NCBI RefSeq assembly: GCF_000565285.1 | Contig: NZ_APVL01000002.1 | Coordinates: 310,001 to 374,000 of the forward strand | Length of the DNA: 64,000 nt | Direction: 5' to 3' | From: Cytobacillus firmus DS1 | Lineage (GTDB): Bacteria > Bacillota > Bacilli > Bacillales > Cytobacillaceae | Part shown: piece after piece, positions 9,027 to 17,777 of the stretch | Position numbering within the stretch: the stretch's first letter is position 1 | Layout of the letters: each line of letters starts with the position of its first letter | Notes under the pieces: model-generated | Database searches by the model: none | Told to the model about the DNA's origin: nothing | The model's input: only the letters and a program-made list of their open reading frames with translations | Position numbers and translations under genes: made by a program

Positions 9027-9209
9027 AGGCAGAAAGGGCTGAAAATTGACAAATATCGAGAGTTTTTTCAAAAAAATGTTTTAGTCCAGATTAAAAGGGT
9101 AGTACTTACTTAGTTAATAAAACCTTTTTTTGCTGGCGATTTTTATTCCTGCAGGCAGGGAATAGGCAGAAGATTAAAGCTGAAAATTATAAATATTAGG
9201 GGGAGCATC

Positions 9210-10502
9210 ATGAAAAAAGGACTTCTTTTTATTATTTCCGCATTCCTGCTTATGGGCACATTAGCAGGCTGTTCCGGGGAAAGTGCTCAGGCAGAAAAGA
9301 CGAAGGATGGAAAGGTCGTTGTTGATTTTTGGAGTTTTTGGGGTTCAGAAACAAGAAGGCCAATTATTGAAAAAATCATAGATGATTTTAATAGATCACA
9401 GGATGAGGTTTTTGTTAAGCATACATATTTGCCCTGGGGAGATATTTGGACAAAGAATCTGGCATCCGTTGCTGCCGGTAATCCTGCTGATGTTATTATT
9501 AACGATATTAATTCGGTCGGCCAGCGGGCAGAAAATGGACAATCTGAAGATTTGAGCAAGTATATCGATGATTCGTTTAAAGACCAGTTTTACCCGCATT
9601 TATGGGAAACGGTAATGTACGAGGACAAGGCTTATGCAGTTCCATTTAATACAGATACCAGATTGCTATTTTACAATAAAGATGCTTTCAAAGAAGCGGG
9701 CATCGACCCGGAAAAGCCCCCTGCTACATGGACTGAACTGGAGGAGTATGCCGAGAAGCTGGATGTGAAAAATGGAGATCGCTATGAGCGGGTCGGCTTT
9801 TACCCGCTTTGGGGCAGTATCGGTGCAGCAAGCTGGATGACAAGCGCTGATGGCGGAAAAGGATTCATTCAAGATGGCAAACTTTATATCAATACTCCTA
9901 AGAAGCAGGAAGCGCTTCAATGGCTGCTGGGATGGAAGGAGCGTCTCGGCGAGAAAACAGTTCAGTCTTTTGAAGCTGAATTTGGAAGTGAACAGTCAAA
10001 TCCGTTCATTGCCGGCAAAGTGGCAATGTGGGTGGATATCGGTACATTTTACACACAAATTCGTGATTATGGCAATGATATGAATTTTGGGGTTGCCCCG
10101 ATTCCTGCATATGAAGAAGGTTCCGGTAACTGGAGTGATGGAGGTGGGTTCGTAGCTGAAATCCCGAAAGGAGCCAAACACCCTGAGGAAGCTATGAAGT
10201 TTATCGAGTATCTTACAGGTCCAGAAGCTCAAAAATATTGGGCTATGAAAAATTATGATAATGTCGCAAATAAAGAAGCTGCAGAGGCCGTGGTAAAGGA
10301 ACTTAAAGGCGATGATCAATATGTATATGAAGCGACTGTGAAAAACTTGGATCAGACGCAATTATTCCCTGTCCCGACACAGTATCCTGATTACCAGAAT
10401 CGCATTAATCCTCATATAGACAATGTTCTGCTAGGTAAAACCAAGCCTGAAAAAGCGCTGGAAAAAGCGGAAGAAGATGTTAAAAAATTAAAGAAAAATT
10501 AG
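9210..10502 (+). CDS. Sugar ABC transporter substrate-binding lipoprotein
   Basis: A 430-residue family-1 extracellular solute-binding protein. A lipoprotein signal peptide ends in lipobox LAGC (about residues 17-20), so it is anchored outside the membrane. The body has the WSFWG...IIDDFN start and PFNTDTRLLFYNK hinge motifs typical of carbohydrate binders. Start ATG 9210 follows TAGGGGGAG. It heads an operon with two permeases. No ATPase is encoded nearby, so a shared MsmX-type ATPase elsewhere is inferred. A TTGACA at 9046-9051 may be the promoter -35, but no good -10 is evident. The sugar is unknown. Confidence 0.9.
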   Translation: MKKGLLFIISAFLLMGTLAGCSGESAQAEKTKDGKVVVDFWSFWGSETRRPIIEKIIDDFNRSQDEVFVKHTYLPWGDIWTKNLASVAAGNPADVIINDINSVGQRAENGQSEDLSKYIDDSFKDQFYPHLWETVMYEDKAYAVPFNTDTRLLFYNKDAFKEAGIDPEKPPATWTELEEYAEKLDVKNGDRYERVGFYPLWGSIGAASWMTSADGGKGFIQDGKLYINTPKKQEALQWLLGWKERLGEKTVQSFEAEFGSEQSNPFIAGKVAMWVDIGTFYTQIRDYGNDMNFGVAPIPAYEEGSGNWSDGGGFVAEIPKGAKHPEEAMKFIEYLTGPEAQKYWAMKNYDNVANKEAAEAVVKELKGDDQYVYEATVKNLDQTQLFPVPTQYPDYQNRINPHIDNVLLGKTKPEKALEKAEEDVKKLKKN

Positions 10503-10505
10503 AAC

Positions 10506-10534
10506 AAAGAGAGAAGGGAAATCCTTCTCTCTTT
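10506..10534 (+). terminator. Intercistronic hairpin after binding-protein gene
   Basis: AAAGAGAGAAGG and CCTTCTCTCTTT form a perfect 12-bp stem with a 5-base loop between the binding protein and first permease genes. The T run is short, so it is more likely an mRNA stabiliser or partial terminator that keeps binding protein in excess over permease. Confidence 0.7.
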
Positions 10535-10563
10535 ATAAATACTATAAAAAGAAGGTGTAAGGG

Positions 10564-11541
10564 TTGAAATCATTTGAGACACCGATTGAGCGCCGGGGAG
10601 CAGATCTTGCAGGAAAAAAAGAGAAGACATTACACAGACGGCTGTCACGCCAAACAAGAGAAAATATCTTTGGCTATCTCTTTATCAGCCCATGGATAAT
10701 CGGATTTCTGGGTCTGACACTTGGCCCGCTTTTATTTTCCTTATTTGCCAGTTTTACAGATTATAATATCACTTCAAGAATGAATTTTATCGGCCTTGAT
10801 AATTTTAAACGCATGTTTACAATTGATGACCTTTTTAAAACGTCACTTTGGAACACTCTGTATTACGTTTTATTCTCTGTCCCGCTGACCACTGCAGGGG
10901 CGATTTTTCTGTCGGTACTTCTAAATCAGAAAGTAAAAGGCATGAAATTTTTCCGCACACTTTATTATCTGCCTGCTATCCTCTCAGGAGTAGCAGTTTA
11001 CTTTTTATGGATGCAGCTGCTGAGTCCGTCAACAGGTCTGGTTAATACGTTCCTGGCATGGTTTGGGATTGAAGGTCCAGCATGGCTGTTTGACCCTGAA
11101 TGGACGAAACCAGCTTTGCTTTTGATGAAAATGTGGAGTGTCGGCGGAGGGATGCTTCTATATCTGGCAAGTCTGCAGGGGGTATCAAATTCCCTTTATG
11201 AAGCAGCGGATCTGGATGGGGCAGGTGTAATGCAGAAATTTATTTATATTACATTGCCGATGATTTCACCGATCATTTTCTTTGATGTGCTGACAAGTAC
11301 GATCGGTTCATTTCAAATTTTCCAGGAGGCTTATGTCATGACGGAGAATGGAAGCGGCGGACCTGGAAATTCACTTCTGTTCTATAATCTTCATATGTGG
11401 AATAATGCGTTTGAGGTGTTTGACATGGGCTATGCCTCTGCAATGGCCTGGCTGTTGTTTATTGTCGTTATGATACTGACAATCATTAATATGAAAATCG
11501 GTAAAAAATGGGTTCATTATGAGGGAGGAGATGATAAATGA
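10564..11541 (+). CDS. Sugar ABC transporter permease (MalF-type)
   Basis: A 325-residue inner-membrane permease with about six transmembrane helices. The EAA loop EAADLDGAGVMQKFIYITLP marks a carbohydrate-importer permease. Start TTG 10564 follows GAAGGTG. The gene overlaps the second permease by four bases (ATGA), implying translational coupling. With its partner it forms the membrane channel for the substrate delivered by the upstream lipoprotein. A basic N-terminal extension of about 35 residues precedes the first helix. Confidence 0.9.
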   Translation: MKSFETPIERRGADLAGKKEKTLHRRLSRQTRENIFGYLFISPWIIGFLGLTLGPLLFSLFASFTDYNITSRMNFIGLDNFKRMFTIDDLFKTSLWNTLYYVLFSVPLTTAGAIFLSVLLNQKVKGMKFFRTLYYLPAILSGVAVYFLWMQLLSPSTGLVNTFLAWFGIEGPAWLFDPEWTKPALLLMKMWSVGGGMLLYLASLQGVSNSLYEAADLDGAGVMQKFIYITLPMISPIIFFDVLTSTIGSFQIFQEAYVMTENGSGGPGNSLLFYNLHMWNNAFEVFDMGYASAMAWLLFIVVMILTIINMKIGKKWVHYEGGDDK

Positions 11542-12407
11542 GATCTGCTGCAGCACCGAAGTTTTATGAGACGAAAAAATTCAAAGATAAAGTAAAGCAG
11601 GCGATTGTTTTCATCGTTTTATTAGCAGGAAGTGTTCTGGTAATATCTCCGCTTTGGTGGATGATTTCGACTTCTCTGAAATCCCCTGCAGAGATAGCTC
11701 AATATCCGCCGACCTTTATGCCAAAAGAATTTCATTTTTCCAATTATGTTGACGCATGGAAAACAGCACCGTTTACCCGCTGGGCTATGAATACATTCTT
11801 TATTGCCTTTTGCGGAATGGCGGGAAGCGTTATTGTCAACTCGCTGGTTGCTTACGCATTTGCGAAGATTCGTTTTAAAGGAAGAAATGCTTTGTTTATA
11901 GTTGTGTTATCAACCATGCTGATCCCGGGGTTTGTCACCATGGTGCCTCAGTACATTTTATTCTCCAAGCTTGGCTGGGTAAATACGTATCTGCCGCTGA
12001 TTGTTCCGGCCTTTTTGGGGAGTGCCTTTTTCATCTTCCTGCTTCGCCAGTTTATGATGACCATTCCGAATGAACTTATTGAAGCAGCTGTACTGGACGG
12101 TGCTAATCATATTCAGATATGGTGGCATATCATGCTGCCATTAACGAAGCCGGCGCTTATTACTGTAGCCATTTTCTCATTTAATGGCGCATGGAATGAT
12201 CTTCTTGGCCCGTTATTATATTTAAATGATGAAAGTCTCTACACCCTTCAAATCGGTCTTCAAACCTTCAAGGGAACTGTACAGACACAATGGCATTACC
12301 TGATGGCCATGTCAGTCATGGTATTATTGCCAGTAGTGCTGTTATTTTTCTTCTTCCAGAAGCACTTTATAGAAGGTTCGAATATCGCAACAGGCACGAA
12401 AGGATAA
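11538..12407 (+). CDS. Sugar ABC transporter permease (MalG-type)
   Basis: A 289-residue permease with about six membrane helices. Its EAA motif is EAAVLDGANHIQIWWHIMLP, and the protein ends in FIEGSNIATGTKG, the usual MalG/MsmG-type tail. Start ATG 11538 overlaps the preceding stop, with GGGAGGAG as ribosome site. It is the last gene of the importer operon, and a strong terminator follows directly. Confidence 0.9.
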   Translation: MRSAAAPKFYETKKFKDKVKQAIVFIVLLAGSVLVISPLWWMISTSLKSPAEIAQYPPTFMPKEFHFSNYVDAWKTAPFTRWAMNTFFIAFCGMAGSVIVNSLVAYAFAKIRFKGRNALFIVVLSTMLIPGFVTMVPQYILFSKLGWVNTYLPLIVPAFLGSAFFIFLLRQFMMTIPNELIEAAVLDGANHIQIWWHIMLPLTKPALITVAIFSFNGAWNDLLGPLLYLNDESLYTLQIGLQTFKGTVQTQWHYLMAMSVMVLLPVVLLFFFFQKHFIEGSNIATGTKG

Positions 12408-12411
12408 CTAA

Positions 12412-12443
12412 AACGGCTAAGCCATTCGCTTAGCCGTTCTTTT
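12412..12443. terminator. Terminator between importer operon and 12443 gene
   Basis: AACGGCTAAG and CTTAGCCGTT form a perfect 10-bp stem followed by CTTTTC. It sits between converging genes and may serve both. Confidence 0.85.
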
Positions 12444-13183
12444 CATTGTATAGGGCAATAGGTTCTCCATTCTCCGTCAACACAAACCTTATGGCGGGGA
12501 ACATAGCATTCAATGACTACAGAATCCGGATTCAGCCCGTTTTCTTCAAGCTGGGATGATACTGAAGCTTCAGACTCAATGTTAGCGGATGAGCAGGGAT
12601 ACCCGCCTCGCCATTCATACTTTGTGCAGTAGTAGCATAGCTGGCCAGATGCTGTGGCTTTATCAGAAGAGACTGTATTGCTTTTGGCCGCTTCTTTAAT
12701 CAGCTGTGTTTTTTTCAATTCTACTTCTGTTAAATAATCAGTAAAGGTGCTGTCTTTTGAGATATCTATTTTGATCTCTTCCTCAGATTTCAGATCTTTT
12801 ACATAAAAAGCCTGATCCTCAATAAGCCTGCTGTAATCAACCAGCCGCACTTTTAATTCCTTCCCGGACTCAAATGAGAATGATAGAAGAGATGAGAAAT
12901 TTACGAGAGCCTTTTTATCCAAGATAGTATTTTTTTCGTTGTATTCAATTTCATATTGGACTGTCCAGCCATATTGTTTACCTTTTTCATCAACAAGCGC
13001 TCTTGGCTTAGCGGCTGCATCTTTTAAAATGGAGGATTTAAATTCTTTAAACTCATCAGCCTTCAATACGGCTTTCATGAAATCTTTCTCAGTCAAATCA
13101 GCTGAACGGCTTTTGGGCTCTGCAGAAACATTACCTGAGAAGACTAGTAAAATAGTCAATAACAAGAAAATATACCTTTTCAT
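12443..13183 (-). CDS. Secreted Cys-containing protein, unknown function
   Basis: A 246-residue protein from ATG 13183 (AGGAGG six bases upstream) with a clear signal peptide (KRYIFLLLTILLVFSGNVSA, about residues 2-21). The middle is polar and charged. The C-terminal 65 residues contain six cysteines in CYYC, PCSS, ECYV, KVCV and TYCP contexts, suggesting disulfide-bonded or metal-binding structure outside the cell. I recognise no family. It is monocistronic, convergent with the sugar importer. Confidence 0.6.
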   Translation of the reverse strand: MKRYIFLLLTILLVFSGNVSAEPKSRSADLTEKDFMKAVLKADEFKEFKSSILKDAAAKPRALVDEKGKQYGWTVQYEIEYNEKNTILDKKALVNFSSLLSFSFESGKELKVRLVDYSRLIEDQAFYVKDLKSEEEIKIDISKDSTFTDYLTEVELKKTQLIKEAAKSNTVSSDKATASGQLCYYCTKYEWRGGYPCSSANIESEASVSSQLEENGLNPDSVVIECYVPRHKVCVDGEWRTYCPIQ

Positions 13184-13290
13184 CACATACCTCCTAAAAG
13201 TATTGTCCAATATAAGATTAACTCATATTTCCAAAATTAGGAATGGTGCGAAGTGATTATATTTATCTAGTAAATTTTATCTAATCTTAA

Positions 13291-13327
13291 TAAAAAAACT
13301 GCCTTATGGTAAAAGATTCTTTAAGGC
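13291..13327 (-). terminator. Terminator of the thiamine-uptake operon
   Basis: On the minus strand GCCTTA and TAAGGC enclose a 15-base loop and are followed by AGTTTTTTT. It lies just after the TatD-family gene. Confidence 0.65.
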
Positions 13328-13330
13328 CGA

Positions 13331-14098
13331 TTAATCAATATTATAGAAGCTTTTTGTATTATCATATAGCTTCTTAATGGCGATGCTGAAAGATATTTCT
13401 TTTAGTTCAGCAAGGGTGCTGATGGAATGGGCCATCATGGCTGGATGGGTAGGCTTGTTTTTAAAAGGGCCTTCGAATTCCCACGGACCGTCTGTTTCTG
13501 CCATCAATTTATCCAGCGGGTAATCCCGTACAAGGGCCTGTATTTCTTTTTCGTACACTATATCTGGAGTAAAGGAGATGTAATAATCATTGGCAATCAG
13601 CCTGCTAACAGTTGAGGTGTCACCTTTAAACCAGTGAAAATGAGCTTTTTTAATCGAATGCTTTTCCAATAAATTGCACACAATCGGTGCGTCATCATAA
13701 ATAGCATGGAGGGCGATGGGCTTATCCCATTTTTTAGCAAGCTTAATGAATTTTTCGAGAAGTTCAATATATCCTCCATGCAGCTTGGTCCCCTCAGACC
13801 TCAAATAGTATGGAAGGCCAACCTCGCCAACAGCAGCCATCTCCTCTGTGTGAATCTCTATCCAGCTGAAAAGTTCTGAAATGTCATGATCACTGGGCAG
13901 AATCTGTTCAGGGTGAAAACCAAAGGCAGGTTTTACAAAGGGATAGATTTCTGCAAGAGCAAGATTTCTTTTGCAGGAGGCTAAATCACTTGAAACTGTA
14001 ACAAGTGAAAGCTTAAACGGCAGCTCATGAAACATTTTCTCTAAATCAATATCGCTGTACTTATCAAGATGAATATGGGCATCAATATACTTATCCAC
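13331..14098 (-). CDS. TatD-family metal-dependent hydrolase
   Basis: A 255-residue TIM-barrel amidohydrolase-superfamily protein. It shows the N-terminal metal site DAHIHLD (about residues 6-12), a GEVGLPY-type glutamate, ALHA and HFHWF histidines, and the late aspartate in AETDGPW. TatD relatives include 3'-5' DNases, but many have other substrates. It starts at GTG 14098, eight bases after AGGAGG. It is the last gene of the TPP-riboswitch operon, 12 bases after the ThiZ-like gene, and a terminator follows. Context suggests a role in salvaging a thiamine breakdown product; that is inference. Confidence 0.85.
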   Translation of the reverse strand: MDKYIDAHIHLDKYSDIDLEKMFHELPFKLSLVTVSSDLASCKRNLALAEIYPFVKPAFGFHPEQILPSDHDISELFSWIEIHTEEMAAVGEVGLPYYLRSEGTKLHGGYIELLEKFIKLAKKWDKPIALHAIYDDAPIVCNLLEKHSIKKAHFHWFKGDTSTVSRLIANDYYISFTPDIVYEKEIQALVRDYPLDKLMAETDGPWEFEGPFKNKPTHPAMMAHSISTLAELKEISFSIAIKKLYDNTKSFYNID

Positions 14099-14110
14099 TG
14101 CTGTTGCCTC

Positions 14111-14845
14111 CTAATGAGTTTTCAGCGCATAATGGATGCTTCTTTTGCATTCAAGGAAATTTTCATCCAGGAAAATTTCCTCCATTCGCGGCCTCCCAAA
14201 AGTCACTTTAAATTCTTGAACTACTTTAGCAGGCTTGCTGCCGAGTATTAATATTCGATCAGAGAGGTAAATGGCTTCTTCGATATTGTGTGTTACAAAC
14301 AGAATTGTCGGCTTATGCTCATTCCAAATATCAAGAAGCCATTTTTGCATATCAAGACGGGTAAGCTCATCCAAAGCTGAAAAGGGTTCATCCAGAAGTA
14401 TGATTGGCTGCGGGCTTAATAGTGCGCGGATGAAGGCGGTCCTTTGCTTCATGCCTCCTGATAATTCATGCGGATATGCATTTTCATAGTCACCGAGTCC
14501 CGCTTTTTGAAGCATTTTTCTGGCTGTTTCCGGATCGGCTTTCCCCATAATTTCCTGGCCAAGCAGAACGTTCTGGAGGGTGGTTCTCCAGGGCATCAGG
14601 GAAGGTGTCTGAGGCATATAGCTGATTGAACCGCGTTTGCCGCTGATCTCGACATTCCCCAGTGTAATGGACCCTTCATCAGGCAGGAGCATTCCGCCAA
14701 TCAGGTTGAAGATAGTGCTCTTTCCGCTGCCTGATGGACCTAAAATGGAAACAAACTCTCCTTCATTTACTTGAAAACTCAAATTGCTTAAAACTCGATT
14801 TGAATCAAAACTTTTCGTTAGAGAATTAACCGATAATTGTATCAT
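14111..14845 (-). CDS. thiZ: ThiZ-like ABC transporter ATPase
   Basis: A 244-residue NitT/TauT-type import ATPase with Walker A GPSGSGKST, Q-loop MPQTPSLMPW, signature LSGGMKQR, Walker B IILLDEPFSALDE and switch THNIEE. ATG 14845 overlaps the permease stop by four bases (ATGA); a longer in-frame start nine codons upstream is less likely. It powers uptake through the ThiX-like permease. The riboswitch upstream places the operon under thiamine pyrophosphate control. Confidence 0.88.
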   Translation of the reverse strand: MIQLSVNSLTKSFDSNRVLSNLSFQVNEGEFVSILGPSGSGKSTIFNLIGGMLLPDEGSITLGNVEISGKRGSISYMPQTPSLMPWRTTLQNVLLGQEIMGKADPETARKMLQKAGLGDYENAYPHELSGGMKQRTAFIRALLSPQPIILLDEPFSALDELTRLDMQKWLLDIWNEHKPTILFVTHNIEEAIYLSDRILILGSKPAKVVQEFKVTFGRPRMEEIFLDENFLECKRSIHYALKTH

Positions 14846-15609
14846 TTCCTGCCACTCTCCCTGGACTTCCATTTAATCAGCAAACGTTCAGCCAGTAATA
14901 TTCCCCCAAAAAACAGCAAGCTTAACAGCATAATCGCAAAAATGGCAACAAAAACACGGTCTGTCCGAAATGAAGAAGAGGCCAAAGTCATATAAACACC
15001 TATTCCTGCTTTAGCACCGAGCCATTCGGATATTACAGCACCCATCACACTATAGGTTGCGGAAATTTTTAGCCCTGAAAATAAAGAGGGAAGGGAATAT
15101 GGAAGCTCCAGCTTCCAAAACAACTGTCCTCTGCCGGCTCCTGCCATCAGCATATAATGCCTGAGTTCTCCCGGAGTTTGCCGAAAACCATCCAATGCTG
15201 CAACAGTAATGGGAAAGAAGCATACCAGCGTAATAACAATTAGCTTTGGAAGTACGCCAAATCCAAACCATACAACCAGTAAAGGAGCCAAAACAATTAT
15301 TGGCACATTCTGTGAAAGGATGAGAAGCGGGTATATAGACTCCCTAATAAAAGGCAATAAGTGCAGTATTACAGCTGTGAGCAATCCGATGGCAGTGCCA
15401 ATGGCAAATCCCCATAGTGAAAGGAGGACTGTCGATTGAAGATGCATACGGAAGCCCTCCCAGCCCATAACAGCCTCCTGAATGATATCTGTCGGGGGAG
15501 GCAGGAGCCAAGCAGGGACTTCTGCAAAATTTACCGCCAGCTCCCAAAGAATGAATAAAAGGAGGAGAACCGCAGCCGGCCTCCATCCTTTTCTGAACAC
15601 ATTTGTCAT
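14842..15609 (-). CDS. thiX: ThiX-like ABC transporter permease
   Basis: A 255-residue permease of the SsuC/TauC/ThiX family with about six membrane helices and an EAA-like loop (GAGRGQLFWKLELPYSLPS). It overlaps both neighbours by four bases, so it is translationally coupled. With the ThiY-like lipoprotein and ThiZ-like ATPase it should import a thiamine-related pyrimidine; specificity is inferred from the riboswitch and ThiY similarity. Confidence 0.87.
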   Translation of the reverse strand: MTNVFRKGWRPAAVLLLLFILWELAVNFAEVPAWLLPPPTDIIQEAVMGWEGFRMHLQSTVLLSLWGFAIGTAIGLLTAVILHLLPFIRESIYPLLILSQNVPIIVLAPLLVVWFGFGVLPKLIVITLVCFFPITVAALDGFRQTPGELRHYMLMAGAGRGQLFWKLELPYSLPSLFSGLKISATYSVMGAVISEWLGAKAGIGVYMTLASSSFRTDRVFVAIFAIMLLSLLFFGGILLAERLLIKWKSRESGRK

Positions 15610-15899
15610 GGACGGTATTTCTCCGTTAAATCACTCATTTCAATTCCGTCCGGCTGATATAGAATCTTAACTTGTGAGATAACATTGCTGCTTCCTTTTT
15701 CAATCATTTTTCTGTTCATATCAGCTATGATTTTCAATAAATGTTCTAAATCGCCTTCCATCGTTGTTTCGAGGGGATGCACTTCGTACTTAACACCGGA
15801 TTGCTGAATGACACTAATTGCTTCATCCACATAAGGTATAACATTTTCCCCATCTTTTGTTTTCGGTATGATCTGAATGCTTACAAGTGTATTTGCCAT
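15606..15899 (-). CDS. MTH1187/YqgV-family thiamine-binding protein
   Basis: A 97-residue cytosolic protein with the ferredoxin-like pattern of the MTH1187/YkoF family: VSIQIIPKT near the start, YVDEAISVIQQSGVKYEVHPLETTMEGD in the middle and VSQVKI near the end. Family members bind thiamine or related pyrimidines. Its position between the ThiY and ThiX genes under a TPP riboswitch fits a substrate chaperone or sensor role, which is inference. It overlaps the permease gene by four bases. Confidence 0.85.
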   Translation of the reverse strand: MANTLVSIQIIPKTKDGENVIPYVDEAISVIQQSGVKYEVHPLETTMEGDLEHLLKIIADMNRKMIEKGSSNVISQVKILYQPDGIEMSDLTEKYRP

Positions 15900-15913
15900 T
15901 TTATAAACTCTCC

Positions 15914-16918
15914 TTATTCCGGCAGGAAGTCATTTGTAAATGCTTTGCCGGCATCTAATTCTTTATCTAAAAGACCATTTTCATGCATCCAGTCTGCATA
16001 GTTTTCCCAGACCTCAAGCTTTTGTTCTCCCCATCTGGCAGCATCATCCTGATAGCGCGGAGATAGCCACTCCTGGCTCTTTTTGACCAGTTCGCTGTCA
16101 AGGTCAGGAGCATTTTTTAATAAAATTTCAGCTGCTTCGCCAGGCTGGTCGATTGCAAATTCATATCCTTTGGCGGCTGCTTTTACAAATGCTTTAACAG
16201 TATCCGGATCATCTGCAATCATTTTTTCACTCGTTGCCAGAACAGGCGTGTAGTAATCCAGTTTTTCTGAGTAGTCGGTAAGGTAGACCATATTAATCTT
16301 TTCCCCCCGAAGCTCAGCTTCTACACCTGTCCATCCGTAATAAATCCATGCGAAGTCTATATCTCTTTTAACAGCTGTGAAAAAGTCAGCATCTCCCATG
16401 TTAACAATTGAGACATTATCAACATTGGCGTTTTCCTTCTTCATTAGGGAATCTATTACAGATTTTTCTACAGGAGCTCCCCAGCCGCCATAAGTTTTTC
16501 CTTCAAAGTCTTTTGGCGATTTAATGTTTTTTTCAGCAGGGGATGCAAAACCGGAAGTATTATGCTGTATTACAGCTGCTATCGATACAAGGGGAACTCC
16601 CTGTACACGGGCTTCCGTGATGCTTTCCTGGTAGCTGACACCGAAATCAGCCTTGCCTGATGCAGTCAATTGATCGGCGCCTGCCTCACCCGGCATGATG
16701 ATTTCAACATCGAGTCCTTCTTCTTTAAAATAGCCTTTTTCCTTTGCGGCATATAAGCCGGTATGATTGGTATTGGGTGTCCAATCCAGTACGACAGTAA
16801 CTTCCTTCAATTCGTGTTTGCTGCCTGCATCTTCTTTTCCAGTCTTAGCATCCTGGCCGCTGCCGGCACAGCCGGATAGCAGCAGAAGCGCAGTAATAGC
16901 TGCAATACATTTTTTCAT
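15914..16918 (-). CDS. thiY: ThiY-like pyrimidine-binding lipoprotein
   Basis: A 334-residue NMT1/THI5-like substrate-binding protein. The signal peptide ends in lipobox LSGC (about residues 15-18). The mature part begins with VVLDWTPNTNHTGLYAAKEK, the hallmark of thiamine-precursor binders. In B. halodurans, ThiY binds formylaminopyrimidine, a thiamine degradation product. Start ATG 16918 follows GGGAGG at seven bases. First gene of the operon, about 65 bases after the riboswitch terminator. Confidence 0.9.
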   Translation of the reverse strand: MKKCIAAITALLLLSGCAGSGQDAKTGKEDAGSKHELKEVTVVLDWTPNTNHTGLYAAKEKGYFKEEGLDVEIIMPGEAGADQLTASGKADFGVSYQESITEARVQGVPLVSIAAVIQHNTSGFASPAEKNIKSPKDFEGKTYGGWGAPVEKSVIDSLMKKENANVDNVSIVNMGDADFFTAVKRDIDFAWIYYGWTGVEAELRGEKINMVYLTDYSEKLDYYTPVLATSEKMIADDPDTVKAFVKAAAKGYEFAIDQPGEAAEILLKNAPDLDSELVKKSQEWLSPRYQDDAARWGEQKLEVWENYADWMHENGLLDKELDAGKAFTNDFLPE

Positions 16919-16980
16919 AGAGAAACCTCCCAAAAGCTTTTATGTAATAAGGAAAGTTGATATTAGTCTGCCCTGAAAAA

Positions 16981-17011
16981 TAAAAAACGCCACGGCATAA
17001 TACCGGGACGC
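16981..17011 (-). terminator. Riboswitch-controlled terminator
   Basis: On the minus strand CGTCCCGGTA and TGCCGTGGCG form a 10-bp stem with one mismatch and a TTA loop, followed by TTTTTT. It lies between the TPP aptamer and the thiY start, the expression platform of the riboswitch. Confidence 0.8.
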
Positions 17012-17044
17012 ATATAAAAAACATTTTATTATGTTTAAGAATAT

Positions 17045-17131
17045 GTTCCCTACGCCGGTATTAGCCAGATCAGGTTCAAAGGGTCAGCATCTTAAGGATG
17101 AAGTCTCAACCGGCACACCGGTTCCCCTACA
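17045..17131 (-). promoter_or_regulatory. TPP riboswitch (THI element)
   Basis: On the minus strand the region reads GGGGAACCGGTG, then GTTGAGA, then ACCCTTTGAACCTGATCTGG and CTAATACCGGCGTAGGGAA, the conserved THI-box order. It binds thiamine pyrophosphate and turns off transcription of the thiamine-uptake operon by way of the terminator at 16981-17011. GAGACT stands where CTGAGA is usual, within family variation. Confidence 0.95.
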
Positions 17132-17216
17132 TTTCTTGCTATTTAATTTTAACAGGCCATAAATACTTTCCATCATTATTATAGCAGACAATATTAAAAT
17201 GGACAGCATTTGATCA

Positions 17217-17630
17217 TTATTTCATTTCAATAGTCCGGCTCTCTTTCCAGGCTTTGAATTTCTCAAGTTCACCTGTAATTTGGCTGACGGCAAAGCCTAA
17301 GACGGCTGCATCATCCAGGATCCCCATTCCAATTAAAAAGTCTGGAACCAGATCGATAGGGGAAACAAAGTATAGGATGGAAGCAATAATAAAGATAATT
17401 GATTTTTTGGAGATATGCCGGTAATCGCCTTTTGACCATGCCTTAACCAAATCAATCAGCAGCTGAAACTTTTCCCATATATCACTTAGTGATGATTTGT
17501 TTTTATCTGCTTTAAGTGTGGCCTTTTTTAGCAGGCCTTTTGTTTTTTCGGGATCATCCGCATAGCGTTTTGCCCTGGAAGAAAATTTTTTATAGCCATC
17601 CTTATAATCTTTCGTTTCTATTTCAGGCAT
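17217..17630 (-). CDS. YkvA-family DUF1232 membrane protein
   Basis: A 137-residue protein with a polar helical N-terminal half and the DUF1232 core YFVSPIDLVPDFLIGMGILDDAAVLG, here split by two short hydrophobic segments (about residues 78-110). YkvA-type proteins are membrane-associated and of unknown function. I chose ATG 17630, eight bases after AGGAG; earlier in-frame GTG and ATG codons lie too close to the ribosome site. It is monocistronic and convergent with nothing. Confidence 0.82.
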   Translation of the reverse strand: MPEIETKDYKDGYKKFSSRAKRYADDPEKTKGLLKKATLKADKNKSSLSDIWEKFQLLIDLVKAWSKGDYRHISKKSIIFIIASILYFVSPIDLVPDFLIGMGILDDAAVLGFAVSQITGELEKFKAWKESRTIEMK

Positions 17631-17777
17631 AGCCATCACTCCTATATTGATAATTCGTATAAACAGTTATAATCTATTATTTACCGCATACCTGACATGA
17701 CATAAACATTTAACCAGGAGAAAAAAATGGAAATCATCTTCAAACCTGTGACAATAATTTAGTGGGAGCTGGTATTT

